This document shows positions 26,941-35,524 of a stretch of DNA of 64,000 nt, piece after piece. Position 1 is the stretch's first letter; each line of letters opens with the position of its first letter. Under the pieces are notes generated by a model. The model made no database searches. It was given only the letters and a program-made list of their open reading frames with translations, and was not told where the DNA came from. This stretch comes from Clostridia bacterium. GTDB taxonomy: Bacteria > Bacillota > Clostridia > UBA1381. The position numbers and the translations under genes are program-made. The DNA lies in the NCBI GenBank assembly GCA_017935675.1, contig JAGBHE010000067.1, positions 62,001 to 126,000 of the forward strand, written 5' to 3'.

Positions 26941-29465
26941 ACACCCCCTGCAATCCTTGTTAATTCGCATATTATTTTAGCTGCTTCTGCTCTTGTGGTA
27001 AAGGCTTTCGGGCAAAAAGCACCATCTTGATTTCCATTTATTATTTTTGCCTTAGCAATATTATCTACAGCTTCCTTTGCATAATCAGAAACATTTTCAA
27101 GGTCTGTTAATTTATTGGAGCCCTCTGCCGAAAAAGTATTAACTTTTAATTTCAAGGCTCTGTATATTATCAAAGCTGCATCCTGACGGATAATATATTC
27201 TTCCGGACTGAACATATTTCTGTCATTGCCTTGGATTATGCCGTTTTTATATGCAGATGCAGCATAAATATAATACCAACTGTCTTTGCTTACATCTGTA
27301 AAACTGCATTCGGCATTATTGTCTGCCATATTCAGCGCCGCAACAAGCATTTTTAAAAACTCGCTTCTTGTAACATTTTGTTCCGGTCTGAAACGCAAGT
27401 CTTCGCTTTTTGAAACTATTTCTCTTTTATACAACTCCTCAATAGCTTCTTTTGCCCATTCAAAACCGCTTAAATCAATAAATGCAATAAATTCTTCTTT
27501 ATTATCTTCATCAGATAAATCACTCTTAGTTATTTCTTTGTTTATTCCCACAGACAGAGGGCTTACAACCTTAACCTTTGAACCGCCGCCACCGCCGCCG
27601 CCAAGCTTTTTTTTCGGCTGAACCTCCTCACCTTCAGAGCTATATGAACTAACAGTATTTTTAAATTTCTTTCCGAATTCTGTAAAATTTAGAAAATTAT
27701 CCTCCTGTATTATAAGCTTGTTTACTTTATTTATATCTCTTGCAGAAAAAAGCTTGTATTTTTCAAATTCAGGACAGTCGTTTAATATAAATTCCTTATT
27801 CTTTGTCAAAAAATTAAACAAGGATGCTGCATCGCAAATGTTAAGTTCACTTAGTAAGTCCTTAGCTTTTTGGGCAATTTCCTCAACCTCCTCATAAGAT
27901 TTATATGGAATATTTTCATAAATCACATTAGCGGTATGCTCCTGCAAAGCATCGTTTGAATCAGCAAAAAAAACATCCTCAAATTCATAGCTTTTTATTA
28001 ATTCCATAACCTCTGTGCCGGATAAAGTATCATTTAATTCAGCTACAAAATCCTTTTCTGTTTGTGTTCTTTCAGTTTTGAAGGTTATGTTAGCTTCGCC
28101 GTTTAAAGAGCAGCCGTATATATCAATTACTCCGTTTGCTTCAACTGTATACTCAGAGTTATAATCAAGAGAATTTAAATAAATTTCCAAATCATTACCA
28201 TAGCTGCCAAAAATGAAATCATTAATCCGTTCTCCGTCCTTCAGTATGGTCACAGATTCCCTGCTTAAGTAATTACCAAGCTTATTGTTAAATGTGAATG
28301 TGATTTTTCTGCAATCCACAGAAACATCTTTTTCTCCATCGTATAATGATGTATTTACAAGACAAAGCTCATCAGGGATTTCATTAGTGAATACAATATT
28401 ATCGAAGTGCAGTACAACATCAGGATTTTCTTTAAATGCATACAGTCTTACACCTTTAATATCACTCCAGGTTCCTGCTTCTGTACCCTTAAACTCAAAT
28501 TGCTCAAAGGGAACGGAAAAATGTTTCCATCCCACCCAGTCTACTGTTATCGGATATTGAAACCATGCTCCGGTTCCATCTGTCGGATAAGCATATACAT
28601 ATATCTTTTCAGGTAAAGGGGTTGCTGAAGTATCCATATCTGAATGAATATTAAAGGTGACACATGAATAATCTCTTACATCAAACGGGGCTGACGCATT
28701 ATTATAAAATACTGTCACTTGCCCCGCAGGTCTTGGAAATAGCCATCTGCCGCTTGATTCCGATACATAATTTACAGTATTATCAATTTCAAAAGCTTCC
28801 TGGCCGCCAAGAGTTTTATATCCTTTTACCGCATTTTTGGATGTCATGTCTGCTATAACCAGCCCGTCATATGACACGGATAACCACATTTTATCAAAAT
28901 ATATTTCATCCCAATAATCAGTTACCGGTACAGCATTTAATTTGCCGGGTCTCAGCTGGATATCTGTTATGTTATGCATATTAACAGTTCCGATTGTATC
29001 TATTTCAGACAAGTTTACAGAAAACTTTTTCCACCCAGTCCAATCAATTTTTATTTCTGCATAAGCTATGTTATTTAAGAACGCCATGCTGTCATCGCTT
29101 CTGAAAACTATGTAAAACGCCTTTTCTGCATCAAAATCAACTCCGTTATAACCATCATTGTATGCCCAAAAATTAAATGTATCATAATCAGAAAAATCTC
29201 TTATATCATCAGGAATGCAATAACTTACTCCGGTGCCTCCGCCATTCAATATGTACTTTCCGGATTGGGTACCGGAAAGATATACGTTTTCATTCTTTCC
29301 CAATCTTTGAATCATCTGCACATTATCATAAGTATCATCAATATTAAAATCAGCTACCACAAGTGTTTGTGCATTATCATCTGCCCATATAACTTCACAG
29401 GAAATTGTCAAAAATACAAAAGCAAGTACAAAAACTGTTGAAGCATTTCTAAAAAAAACATTCAT
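26937..29465 (-). CDS. C-terminally SLH-anchored carbohydrate-binding-like surface protein (locus A)
   Basis: The 842-aa protein has a signal peptide. Two jelly-roll CBM-like domains follow, at about 30-195 and 200-365 (marked by DFSDYDTFNFWAYNDG and DWVGWKHFSVP). An SbsA/Big-5 Ig-like domain is at about 370-470 (FNNKLG), then a helical region, a poly-Gly linker near 621-629 and three SLH repeats at the end. No catalytic domain is evident, so a wall-held glycan-binding role is inferred. The first ~195 residues closely match the neighbouring secreted protein at 29581-31326. Confidence 0.78.
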   Translation of the reverse strand: MNVFFRNASTVFVLAFVFLTISCEVIWADDNAQTLVVADFNIDDTYDNVQMIQRLGKNENVYLSGTQSGKYILNGGGTGVSYCIPDDIRDFSDYDTFNFWAYNDGYNGVDFDAEKAFYIVFRSDDSMAFLNNIAYAEIKIDWTGWKKFSVNLSEIDTIGTVNMHNITDIQLRPGKLNAVPVTDYWDEIYFDKMWLSVSYDGLVIADMTSKNAVKGYKTLGGQEAFEIDNTVNYVSESSGRWLFPRPAGQVTVFYNNASAPFDVRDYSCVTFNIHSDMDTSATPLPEKIYVYAYPTDGTGAWFQYPITVDWVGWKHFSVPFEQFEFKGTEAGTWSDIKGVRLYAFKENPDVVLHFDNIVFTNEIPDELCLVNTSLYDGEKDVSVDCRKITFTFNNKLGNYLSRESVTILKDGERINDFIFGSYGNDLEIYLNSLDYNSEYTVEANGVIDIYGCSLNGEANITFKTERTQTEKDFVAELNDTLSGTEVMELIKSYEFEDVFFADSNDALQEHTANVIYENIPYKSYEEVEEIAQKAKDLLSELNICDAASLFNFLTKNKEFILNDCPEFEKYKLFSARDINKVNKLIIQEDNFLNFTEFGKKFKNTVSSYSSEGEEVQPKKKLGGGGGGGSKVKVVSPLSVGINKEITKSDLSDEDNKEEFIAFIDLSGFEWAKEAIEELYKREIVSKSEDLRFRPEQNVTRSEFLKMLVAALNMADNNAECSFTDVSKDSWYYIYAASAYKNGIIQGNDRNMFSPEEYIIRQDAALIIYRALKLKVNTFSAEGSNKLTDLENVSDYAKEAVDNIAKAKIINGNQDGAFCPKAFTTRAEAAKIICELTRIAGGV

Positions 29466-29523
29466 AAATTTTCTCCCATAAAAACAAATATACAGTCTCT
29501 TTACGTATTTTTAAAAATTTAAC

Positions 29524-29570
29524 AGGGCACAAAGGCTGTACCGCATAAAGCGGCACTCCTTTGCAGCCCT
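29524..29570 (-). terminator. Terminator hairpin after the secreted CBM-like gene
   Basis: AGGGC-CAAAGG pairs with CCTTTG-GCCCT, with an inner CCGC/GCGG stem, 11 bases after the upstream gene's stop. On the minus strand an AAATTTTT tail follows. It would partly separate the PL8/CBM pair from the SLH and transport genes. Confidence 0.65.
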
Positions 29571-29580
29571 ATATAGCTTT

Positions 29581-31326
29581 TTAGCCGGCAGAGCCAATAC
29601 TGCTCATAAAATCAAATACCGGTACCATCTTTAAATTCCATGCAAATGCTTTAACCTTGACTGCATTACCGCTGCCCACATTTACAGATAAATCTTTTAC
29701 TTCTTCTGTTTTTCCCGGAAAAATCATCTTGTCTGCAATATTAACACTTACAATTCTTCCCGTTTCATCGTATGAAGCTATATACATCCTGATTATTTCA
29801 GAATAACCGGTATTATTCTTTATCTTGCAATTTACAAATACATTTTCCGCATCATTAAGTGAATTAATTCTTTCACCGCCCTGAGATGAGCTGAAATATA
29901 CATCATCAACAGCTTCAAAGGCTTTATTGATTGTTTTAAATGTAACGTCAGCTGCAAAAGTCATAGACTGTGAGTAAATGTCAACAACATTGTTTACAGA
30001 AATATTGTATTCTGAATTTAAATCAAGCTTATCAAAGTATATTTTTAACTCGTTATCAAAAGTTCCTACATGATAATCTTCTGAAATAATTTCAGAATTT
30101 TTTGTAATTACAACATTTGACTTATTAACATACGGACTTAATTTATTATTAAATGAAAGACTTACGGTTTTTCTGTCACCTGTAACATTTTCTTCACCGT
30201 CTGCAATAGAAAATCCTTTTGCTTCCAAAGCAGCCGGAGCGTCCTTTGCCAAATAAATTCTGTCAAAATATGCTTTTGCATTTTGAGGGTTCTTTTCAAT
30301 TATGATTCTAAAACCTTTTATTGTTTTACAATCCTTGAATTGAACCGTTGTCGATGTGCCTCCGATCACAACAGCCTGAACAGGCACAGAAACAAGTTTC
30401 CAGCCTTCCCAGCTCAAATCAATAGACGTTTGATACCATCCTCCGTCTGTACTATAAAAATAATATTTTATTCTTGTAAAATCAGTAACCGAATTATCGG
30501 GTTTTGTGTTTTTATCTGAATATATTGCCATATTTATATATTTGCTTCCCGATATATCTATGAGGTTTGATGTATCATTATATATTACCGCATACTTGCC
30601 TATCGGCACATTCAGCAGACCGGCATTATCATTATAATATGATAAAGAAGTATCCTTAACAAACGCATTAGTTGTTGTAGATATAACTTTATATTTATTA
30701 TAATCCTCATCACTTGCCAAATCAAGTAATACAGTTCCCGGCTGAGTATTTGAAATCCACATTTTGTCAAAATACACCTCATCCCAGTAATCAGATACGC
30801 CCACAGCATTAAGTACATCAGGTCTGAGATTTATTGAATTGACATCAGACCAGTTGAATGTTCCGTTTACAGCGAAATCCGAAAGCTTTATGTTAAACTT
30901 TTTCCAGCCATGCCAATCAAGCTTTATTTCTTTATATGCTATATTTCCTCTCCATGTACTCGATGCATTCTTCAACACTATAATAAATTGCTTATCTGCA
31001 TCTGTCAACACGTCATTGTAACCATCATTATATGCCCAAAAACTAAATGTATCATATTTTGAAAAATCTCTTGAGGCTTCCGGAATAGAGTATTCCACAC
31101 CTGTTCCTCCGCCGTTCAATATATATTTTCCGCATTTGTCACTGCTGAGCTTTGCCATACTGGTATATGAAAGTCTTGCAGTATTTGATACTCTGCTGTA
31201 TGTTTCTTCTTTTGTGAAATCTGCTATCACTGCGTCTGATACCGACTCCGCACTTACAACAGGCCAGCTAAAGATGCTCACCACCAGTGCCATTATTGCC
31301 GACATCTTCTTTACCACCTTGTTCAT
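29581..31326 (-). CDS. Secreted CBM-like protein with Ig-like and C-terminal accessory domain
   Basis: The 581-aa protein has a signal peptide and two jelly-roll CBM-like domains (DFSKYDTFSFWAYNDG in the first). An SbsA-like Ig domain (FNNKLSPYVNKSNVVI) follows, and the ~100-residue tail ends VKVKAFAWNLKMVPV. There is no SLH, LPXTG or catalytic motif. The tail resembles the C-termini of other secreted proteins in this window. The start is supported by GGAGG nine bases upstream, which places the first 59 bases inside the end of the PL8 gene. A soluble or loosely held glycan-binding protein is the best guess. Confidence 0.75.
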   Translation of the reverse strand: MNKVVKKMSAIMALVVSIFSWPVVSAESVSDAVIADFTKEETYSRVSNTARLSYTSMAKLSSDKCGKYILNGGGTGVEYSIPEASRDFSKYDTFSFWAYNDGYNDVLTDADKQFIIVLKNASSTWRGNIAYKEIKLDWHGWKKFNIKLSDFAVNGTFNWSDVNSINLRPDVLNAVGVSDYWDEVYFDKMWISNTQPGTVLLDLASDEDYNKYKVISTTTNAFVKDTSLSYYNDNAGLLNVPIGKYAVIYNDTSNLIDISGSKYINMAIYSDKNTKPDNSVTDFTRIKYYFYSTDGGWYQTSIDLSWEGWKLVSVPVQAVVIGGTSTTVQFKDCKTIKGFRIIIEKNPQNAKAYFDRIYLAKDAPAALEAKGFSIADGEENVTGDRKTVSLSFNNKLSPYVNKSNVVITKNSEIISEDYHVGTFDNELKIYFDKLDLNSEYNISVNNVVDIYSQSMTFAADVTFKTINKAFEAVDDVYFSSSQGGERINSLNDAENVFVNCKIKNNTGYSEIIRMYIASYDETGRIVSVNIADKMIFPGKTEEVKDLSVNVGSGNAVKVKAFAWNLKMVPVFDFMSSIGSAG

Positions 31327-34300
31327 TGTTCATTTCCTCCGTTTCAAATTTAAATTTTAATGTCTTTCCGTTTGTATTGGAAAAATTAACATCAAAAGTG
31401 CATACTCCGTCAATACAAACAGTTTCTGATTTTTTATCAGACTGTACATACGTACAATCTGTATTTATACTAATTTTCATATTGCCAACCTTATGAGTAG
31501 GATCAGATATGAAAAGTATAAAACTACCGTCATCTTTTTCATTTTTCATTATTATGCAAGGCTTTGTTACGGTAATTCCATCAAATGTTCCCGCCTCCCA
31601 GAACACAATTCCCGTTGATTTTGCGCTTTTATCCCGTACCGCCTGAACTTTTGAATTGTTTGCCAAAATTTCAACATCCGGATTTGCAGCATACATTGAT
31701 GTTTGCTCATCAGTTCTGTTTGGAAGAATTACATAAGAATATTCTGCGCCTTTAGGATCTACGCCGTGGTCAATCCAAAATTCATTAAAGCTCGGAGAAG
31801 ATGGTGCTCTTCTGGCAAAAAGTGTTACAGCATTCGGGAAATATATACCGCCGTAATCTTCAAGATGCATATATTTTACATTATCCTTTGATTGCGGCTC
31901 ATTAAATAAATTATTCCAATATGAGCTGTTAACTTTGATTTTTTCCGTGCTCAGATTCTGTATGCTTGACAGGCTTATTGTCTGTCCGTTATCAAGCGCC
32001 TTGTAAACCTCAATTTCCTTAATACTGTTCCAGGTACTCACATCAGCACCGTGACCGATAAATCTTATGTATCTTGCGTCAGAATTAATTGCAAATTCGT
32101 TATAATTATCTGTGCCGTCAGATGTATAAGCCTCTTTTGGAGTCCAATTGATTTTATCCTTGGAATTTTGCAGTTCAAAGCTTATCTTTCTGCCTTTACC
32201 GTTGAAAAAAGCAATCAGCATTGTACCGACAGGCTTAACCTCACCCAAATCAATTGTCAGGGTAGAATCCTTTTCAGCTGCCCAGACAGCGGACAAATCC
32301 TCATCAAATACATTTTCAGGTACGTTGTTTTCCTCTTCTGCCGTACCCGTTGCTTCAACGGCAGTAATTTTTAGTTTTTCAACATCTGCCCCCGCAATGG
32401 TTGAAACCGTCTTTTTTGTTTTTCTGTTTTCAATAATTGTTTCTACATTTACCCCTTCATGGCTTTCGATGTCGGCTCCCAGGGCAACTACTTCATTATC
32501 AAATAAAAACCATGATTTTTTTGCCGTAAGTGAGCTCTTATGAACCGGCTTATAACCGCCATATATTGCAAAATCCGACGGCTGAGCACCATAATCTGTT
32601 TCATTATGGTCAGACTCCAGCGCCATTGCCGCTGTCATATAGCCATCATCAGTTTCAACACCGCCTACGAAATCCTGACTGCTCAGATATTCGTAACCGC
32701 CTCTTATATATTCAGGCTCTCTTTCCTGCGTATCAACTGTAGTTCCGGCCATGCGATATGGATTTACATTATACCAATAATTATGGTCAAATTGATCCTG
32801 ATTGTTATAAATGTACAGCATTCCGTCACCCTGATACCAACCATTACAGTTTTCACTGTTCAAGGATTCAAAATTATATATTCTTGAAGACGATGCAGAT
32901 ATTCCGACTGCATATCCTTCACTGTCTCTCTGTTGAATGAATTTATCCATAAAACCGAAAACTCTGCTGTAATCATGCTTTTTCAGTTCAATGCTGTCAT
33001 CTGAAAGAAGCCTCTGAATAAGAACAAGATGTTTCAGCTTGAATAAAGAAAATAAATTCGTATATGAATTTTCTTTTATATGATATTTTACAATTTCCTT
33101 AACTTTTTGCAGGTCCTTCTTATTTATCGCACCGGAATCTATAAGGTCAAGCATGCCTGTAAGAATAGATATTCCGTTATATTTTTCTACATAGCGGTGA
33201 GTTTTGCGGCTTCTTCCCGTTACCATGCTCATAACTCCGCCTTTATACATGACAGGATCATAACCGTTAATAATCCATTCGGAAAAGTTATCTGTAAGAG
33301 GTGAATGCATTTCAAACTTTGTATTACCTAAAAGACTTACAACCTTTCCTATGTATTCAATTTGATGCGCTCCATAGGCACCCGTCATGGCATGCCTTGT
33401 ATGCATCACATAGGAGCCATCCTTGTGAAAACCATTTTCAGTCTTCTCCGTTTCATTATACGAAATAAAATCAAGGTTTTCTACATATTGCATAGATCTC
33501 TGTATATAATCACGGCTGTCGAATATATTTTGTGCATCTCCCACCATAAGATAAACGCCTATTGCACCATACGCTGTAAGCGGAAGGTTGCTTCCGTCTA
33601 AACCCGATAAATTTTTTATGTTTTTGTAAGTCGGTGAAAGATATTTATTAATCAACTCAGAAGCTTCTTTTTCCGAATAAATTTTTTTCATATCATCTTC
33701 AATTATAACAAGTATTTCCGCAATATCAGTCGGACATGTAACAACCCAGTCAAACCAACCGCCTCCATATCCTTTAAAATAACCTGTTCCTGTTAAAACA
33801 TTTGATCCGTATGCGTTGTTGTATCCCCATTCAAGACAATACAAAATATCCTTAAGCAAGTCCTCATTTTTATAATAATCGCTTCCGTATGTACCATAAG
33901 CCAGAGCCATGCTCTTTATGGAATCATATAGCTTTCCGTTTTCACAAACTGTTGTTGATAAGGCTTTTGTTCCAAACAAATTGCCTATGCTGTCAGCTTT
34001 ATATTGAGGTTTATTGAGTTTATTAATTGAATCTTTCGCTTTTTTTGAAATCTCGCTGATGCTGTTCTTAATGAGCTCATTTGATAAATCAATGCTTTCA
34101 TCACACACCAAGGATTTTTTCCATTGTTTCTTTGCGATTTCAAAATCCTCGATTGTTATATCATCAGCATCAAATTCTTCATACATAACCTGTACACCGA
34201 GATAGCACAAAACATCAGACTTAATTGCTTCTATATCGTTATCACTGATTATTATAAGCCCATCCTCCGAATATGTTTTATAACCCAGCTTCTCCGCACA

Positions 34301-35191
34301 TTCAATAAGAGGAACATATACTATATCGTTTATTACTTTAGGAAATCCCGAATAACCTGTATTGTTTTTAACAACAGATACGGTTCCCTCATCAACAGCC
34401 GCTCCCATACATTTTTTAAATACACTGGCAGGAACAAAGTATTCCCCGTTTTCTTCAATAACACAGGCTTGTGTTTTTTCAGTTACTATTTTTGTTTTTA
34501 CACCTTTATCAATAACATTGGATGAATTTACTCTGAATAAAATATTATTTTTGATTATTTCATTTCCGCTTTCCATACATTCTTTTGAGAACATTGAATT
34601 TCTTGGATCTGCATTTATTAGTCTTATTGAATCTATATAAACATCTAAATTTTCATTTCTGAAAGGATTAATCCAATTTGTGTGAAAACCGACCGAAACA
34701 ACCTTTGACCAGCTCGCATCTCTTGAGACAGCCATCTCGTTTATCGGGATACTCATAAGTCTCCATCCCTCAAATTCAGTTGTAAACCAAATTTGATGAG
34801 ATGATGTGCCCGATTCCCATTCAGGATCACTGTTTACAAAAAGAGTCAGTCCTGCGCCCGGCATTTTTCGGGCAGAATAAATCCAAAATTCTATTTTGCT
34901 GTATCCGCTCCAATCTCTCGGTATTGAATCCTTAAAGAGAATACTTTGTTTTGAAACCGAATTGTTCCAGTGAGCGGTAAAATCCGATGTCTTTACTTTA
35001 TCAGATGATATACCAATACCTGCAGAATATATTCTCGCAGGAATATTCATATCCACAACCGTAAGAACGTCTTCATCACTTACATACCCATCCCATGCAC
35101 CATATACTGTCTGATACGCTGTAGTAATCAGGATAGATATAACGGCTATAAAAGATATACACCTGTCAAGCATATTATTTTTTAAATTCAA
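31268..35191 (-). CDS. Secreted multidomain PL8-family polysaccharide lyase
   Basis: The 1307-aa protein (numbered from TTG 35191, GGGAG eight bases upstream; GTG 35200 is an alternative) has a signal peptide and a jelly-roll CBM-like domain (about 40-195). A copper-amine-oxidase-N-like domain follows (about 212-322), then the PL8 toroid and beta domains. Catalytic residues are visible as Asn535 (DGSNLPL), His597 and Tyr606 (DGSYVMHTRHAMTGAYG), and Arg660 (TGRSRKTHR). An F5/8C (discoidin) module at about 942-1065 interrupts the beta-sheet part. It should start depolymerisation of a uronic-acid glycan outside the cell. The C-terminus overlaps the next gene by 59 bases. Confidence 0.87.
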   Translation of the reverse strand: MNLKNNMLDRCISFIAVISILITTAYQTVYGAWDGYVSDEDVLTVVDMNIPARIYSAGIGISSDKVKTSDFTAHWNNSVSKQSILFKDSIPRDWSGYSKIEFWIYSARKMPGAGLTLFVNSDPEWESGTSSHQIWFTTEFEGWRLMSIPINEMAVSRDASWSKVVSVGFHTNWINPFRNENLDVYIDSIRLINADPRNSMFSKECMESGNEIIKNNILFRVNSSNVIDKGVKTKIVTEKTQACVIEENGEYFVPASVFKKCMGAAVDEGTVSVVKNNTGYSGFPKVINDIVYVPLIECAEKLGYKTYSEDGLIIISDNDIEAIKSDVLCYLGVQVMYEEFDADDITIEDFEIAKKQWKKSLVCDESIDLSNELIKNSISEISKKAKDSINKLNKPQYKADSIGNLFGTKALSTTVCENGKLYDSIKSMALAYGTYGSDYYKNEDLLKDILYCLEWGYNNAYGSNVLTGTGYFKGYGGGWFDWVVTCPTDIAEILVIIEDDMKKIYSEKEASELINKYLSPTYKNIKNLSGLDGSNLPLTAYGAIGVYLMVGDAQNIFDSRDYIQRSMQYVENLDFISYNETEKTENGFHKDGSYVMHTRHAMTGAYGAHQIEYIGKVVSLLGNTKFEMHSPLTDNFSEWIINGYDPVMYKGGVMSMVTGRSRKTHRYVEKYNGISILTGMLDLIDSGAINKKDLQKVKEIVKYHIKENSYTNLFSLFKLKHLVLIQRLLSDDSIELKKHDYSRVFGFMDKFIQQRDSEGYAVGISASSSRIYNFESLNSENCNGWYQGDGMLYIYNNQDQFDHNYWYNVNPYRMAGTTVDTQEREPEYIRGGYEYLSSQDFVGGVETDDGYMTAAMALESDHNETDYGAQPSDFAIYGGYKPVHKSSLTAKKSWFLFDNEVVALGADIESHEGVNVETIIENRKTKKTVSTIAGADVEKLKITAVEATGTAEEENNVPENVFDEDLSAVWAAEKDSTLTIDLGEVKPVGTMLIAFFNGKGRKISFELQNSKDKINWTPKEAYTSDGTDNYNEFAINSDARYIRFIGHGADVSTWNSIKEIEVYKALDNGQTISLSSIQNLSTEKIKVNSSYWNNLFNEPQSKDNVKYMHLEDYGGIYFPNAVTLFARRAPSSPSFNEFWIDHGVDPKGAEYSYVILPNRTDEQTSMYAANPDVEILANNSKVQAVRDKSAKSTGIVFWEAGTFDGITVTKPCIIMKNEKDDGSFILFISDPTHKVGNMKISINTDCTYVQSDKKSETVCIDGVCTFDVNFSNTNGKTLKFKFETEEMNNEQGGKEDVGNNGTGGEHL

Positions 35192-35229
35192 AGCTTTCAC
35201 TCCCTAATTTAAATTTACTTTATGATTCT

Positions 35230-35258
35230 ATTATATATTTTCATCTGCAAAATTACAA
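35230..35258 (-). promoter_or_regulatory. Promoter of locus A (secreted PL8 operon)
   Basis: On the minus strand TTGTAA (35258-35253) and TATAAT (35235-35230) are 17 bases apart, about 40 bases before the lyase start. Confidence 0.7.
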
Positions 35259-35300
35259 GGGACAAAAAAATTACCCATGGTATTAAATACTTAAAAAATA

Positions 35301-35329
35301 TTGATTTTATATAATTTTTCTGTTATTAT
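35301..35329 (+). promoter_or_regulatory. Promoter of the araC-type regulator
   Basis: TTGATT and TATTAT are separated by 17 bases. The predicted start near 35336 gives a leader of nearly 190 bases. An AGAAAGGA sequence at about 35350 is now far from the gene's start codon. Confidence 0.6.
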
Positions 35330-35357
35330 ATTAATAGTTTTATAACAATTAAGAAAG

Positions 35358-35515
35358 GATATGCGTTACAACTATGCCGCATTTGCAAGTAGTTTTTAAA
35401 TCGGAGCAATGCTCTGCTTTGCTTGCAAGGAGCAAAGCTTGCGACAGATTGCAAGCAAGCGCAGATGTCCACCGCCTAAGAGGCGGGGGGACATCTGCGC
35501 GTAGGTTATAATACG
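35358..35515. repeat. Palindromic, structured element in the regulator leader
   Basis: Three hairpins are packed together. TTGCAAG/CTTGCAA encloses GAGCA..TGCTC, GCTTGC/GCAAGC follows, and a perfect 12-bp stem GCGCAGATGTCC/GGACATCTGCGC (35459-35500) encloses CCGCC TAAGA GGCGG. It is more GC-rich than its surroundings and separates a Shine-Dalgarno-like site from the start codon. This fits either an inserted mobile palindrome or a regulatory RNA leader. Confidence 0.6.
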
Positions 35516-35524
35516 TGAAAAAAA

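Larger units (their letters stand above)
35192..35524. other. Divergent control region between PL8 lyase and araC-type regulator
   Basis: The ~330 bp stretch has no gene. It holds a minus-strand promoter for the lyase operon, a plus-strand promoter for the regulator, and a strongly palindromic ~155 bp segment that lies in the regulator's leader. An operator for the AraC-type regulator is expected here, but no clear direct repeat could be picked out. Confidence 0.6.

Noticed and set aside
35192..35524. A known riboswitch class upstream of the AraC-type regulator
   Set aside because: The stems do not match any riboswitch consensus I can recall, and the repeated GCAAGC units look more like a mobile palindrome.
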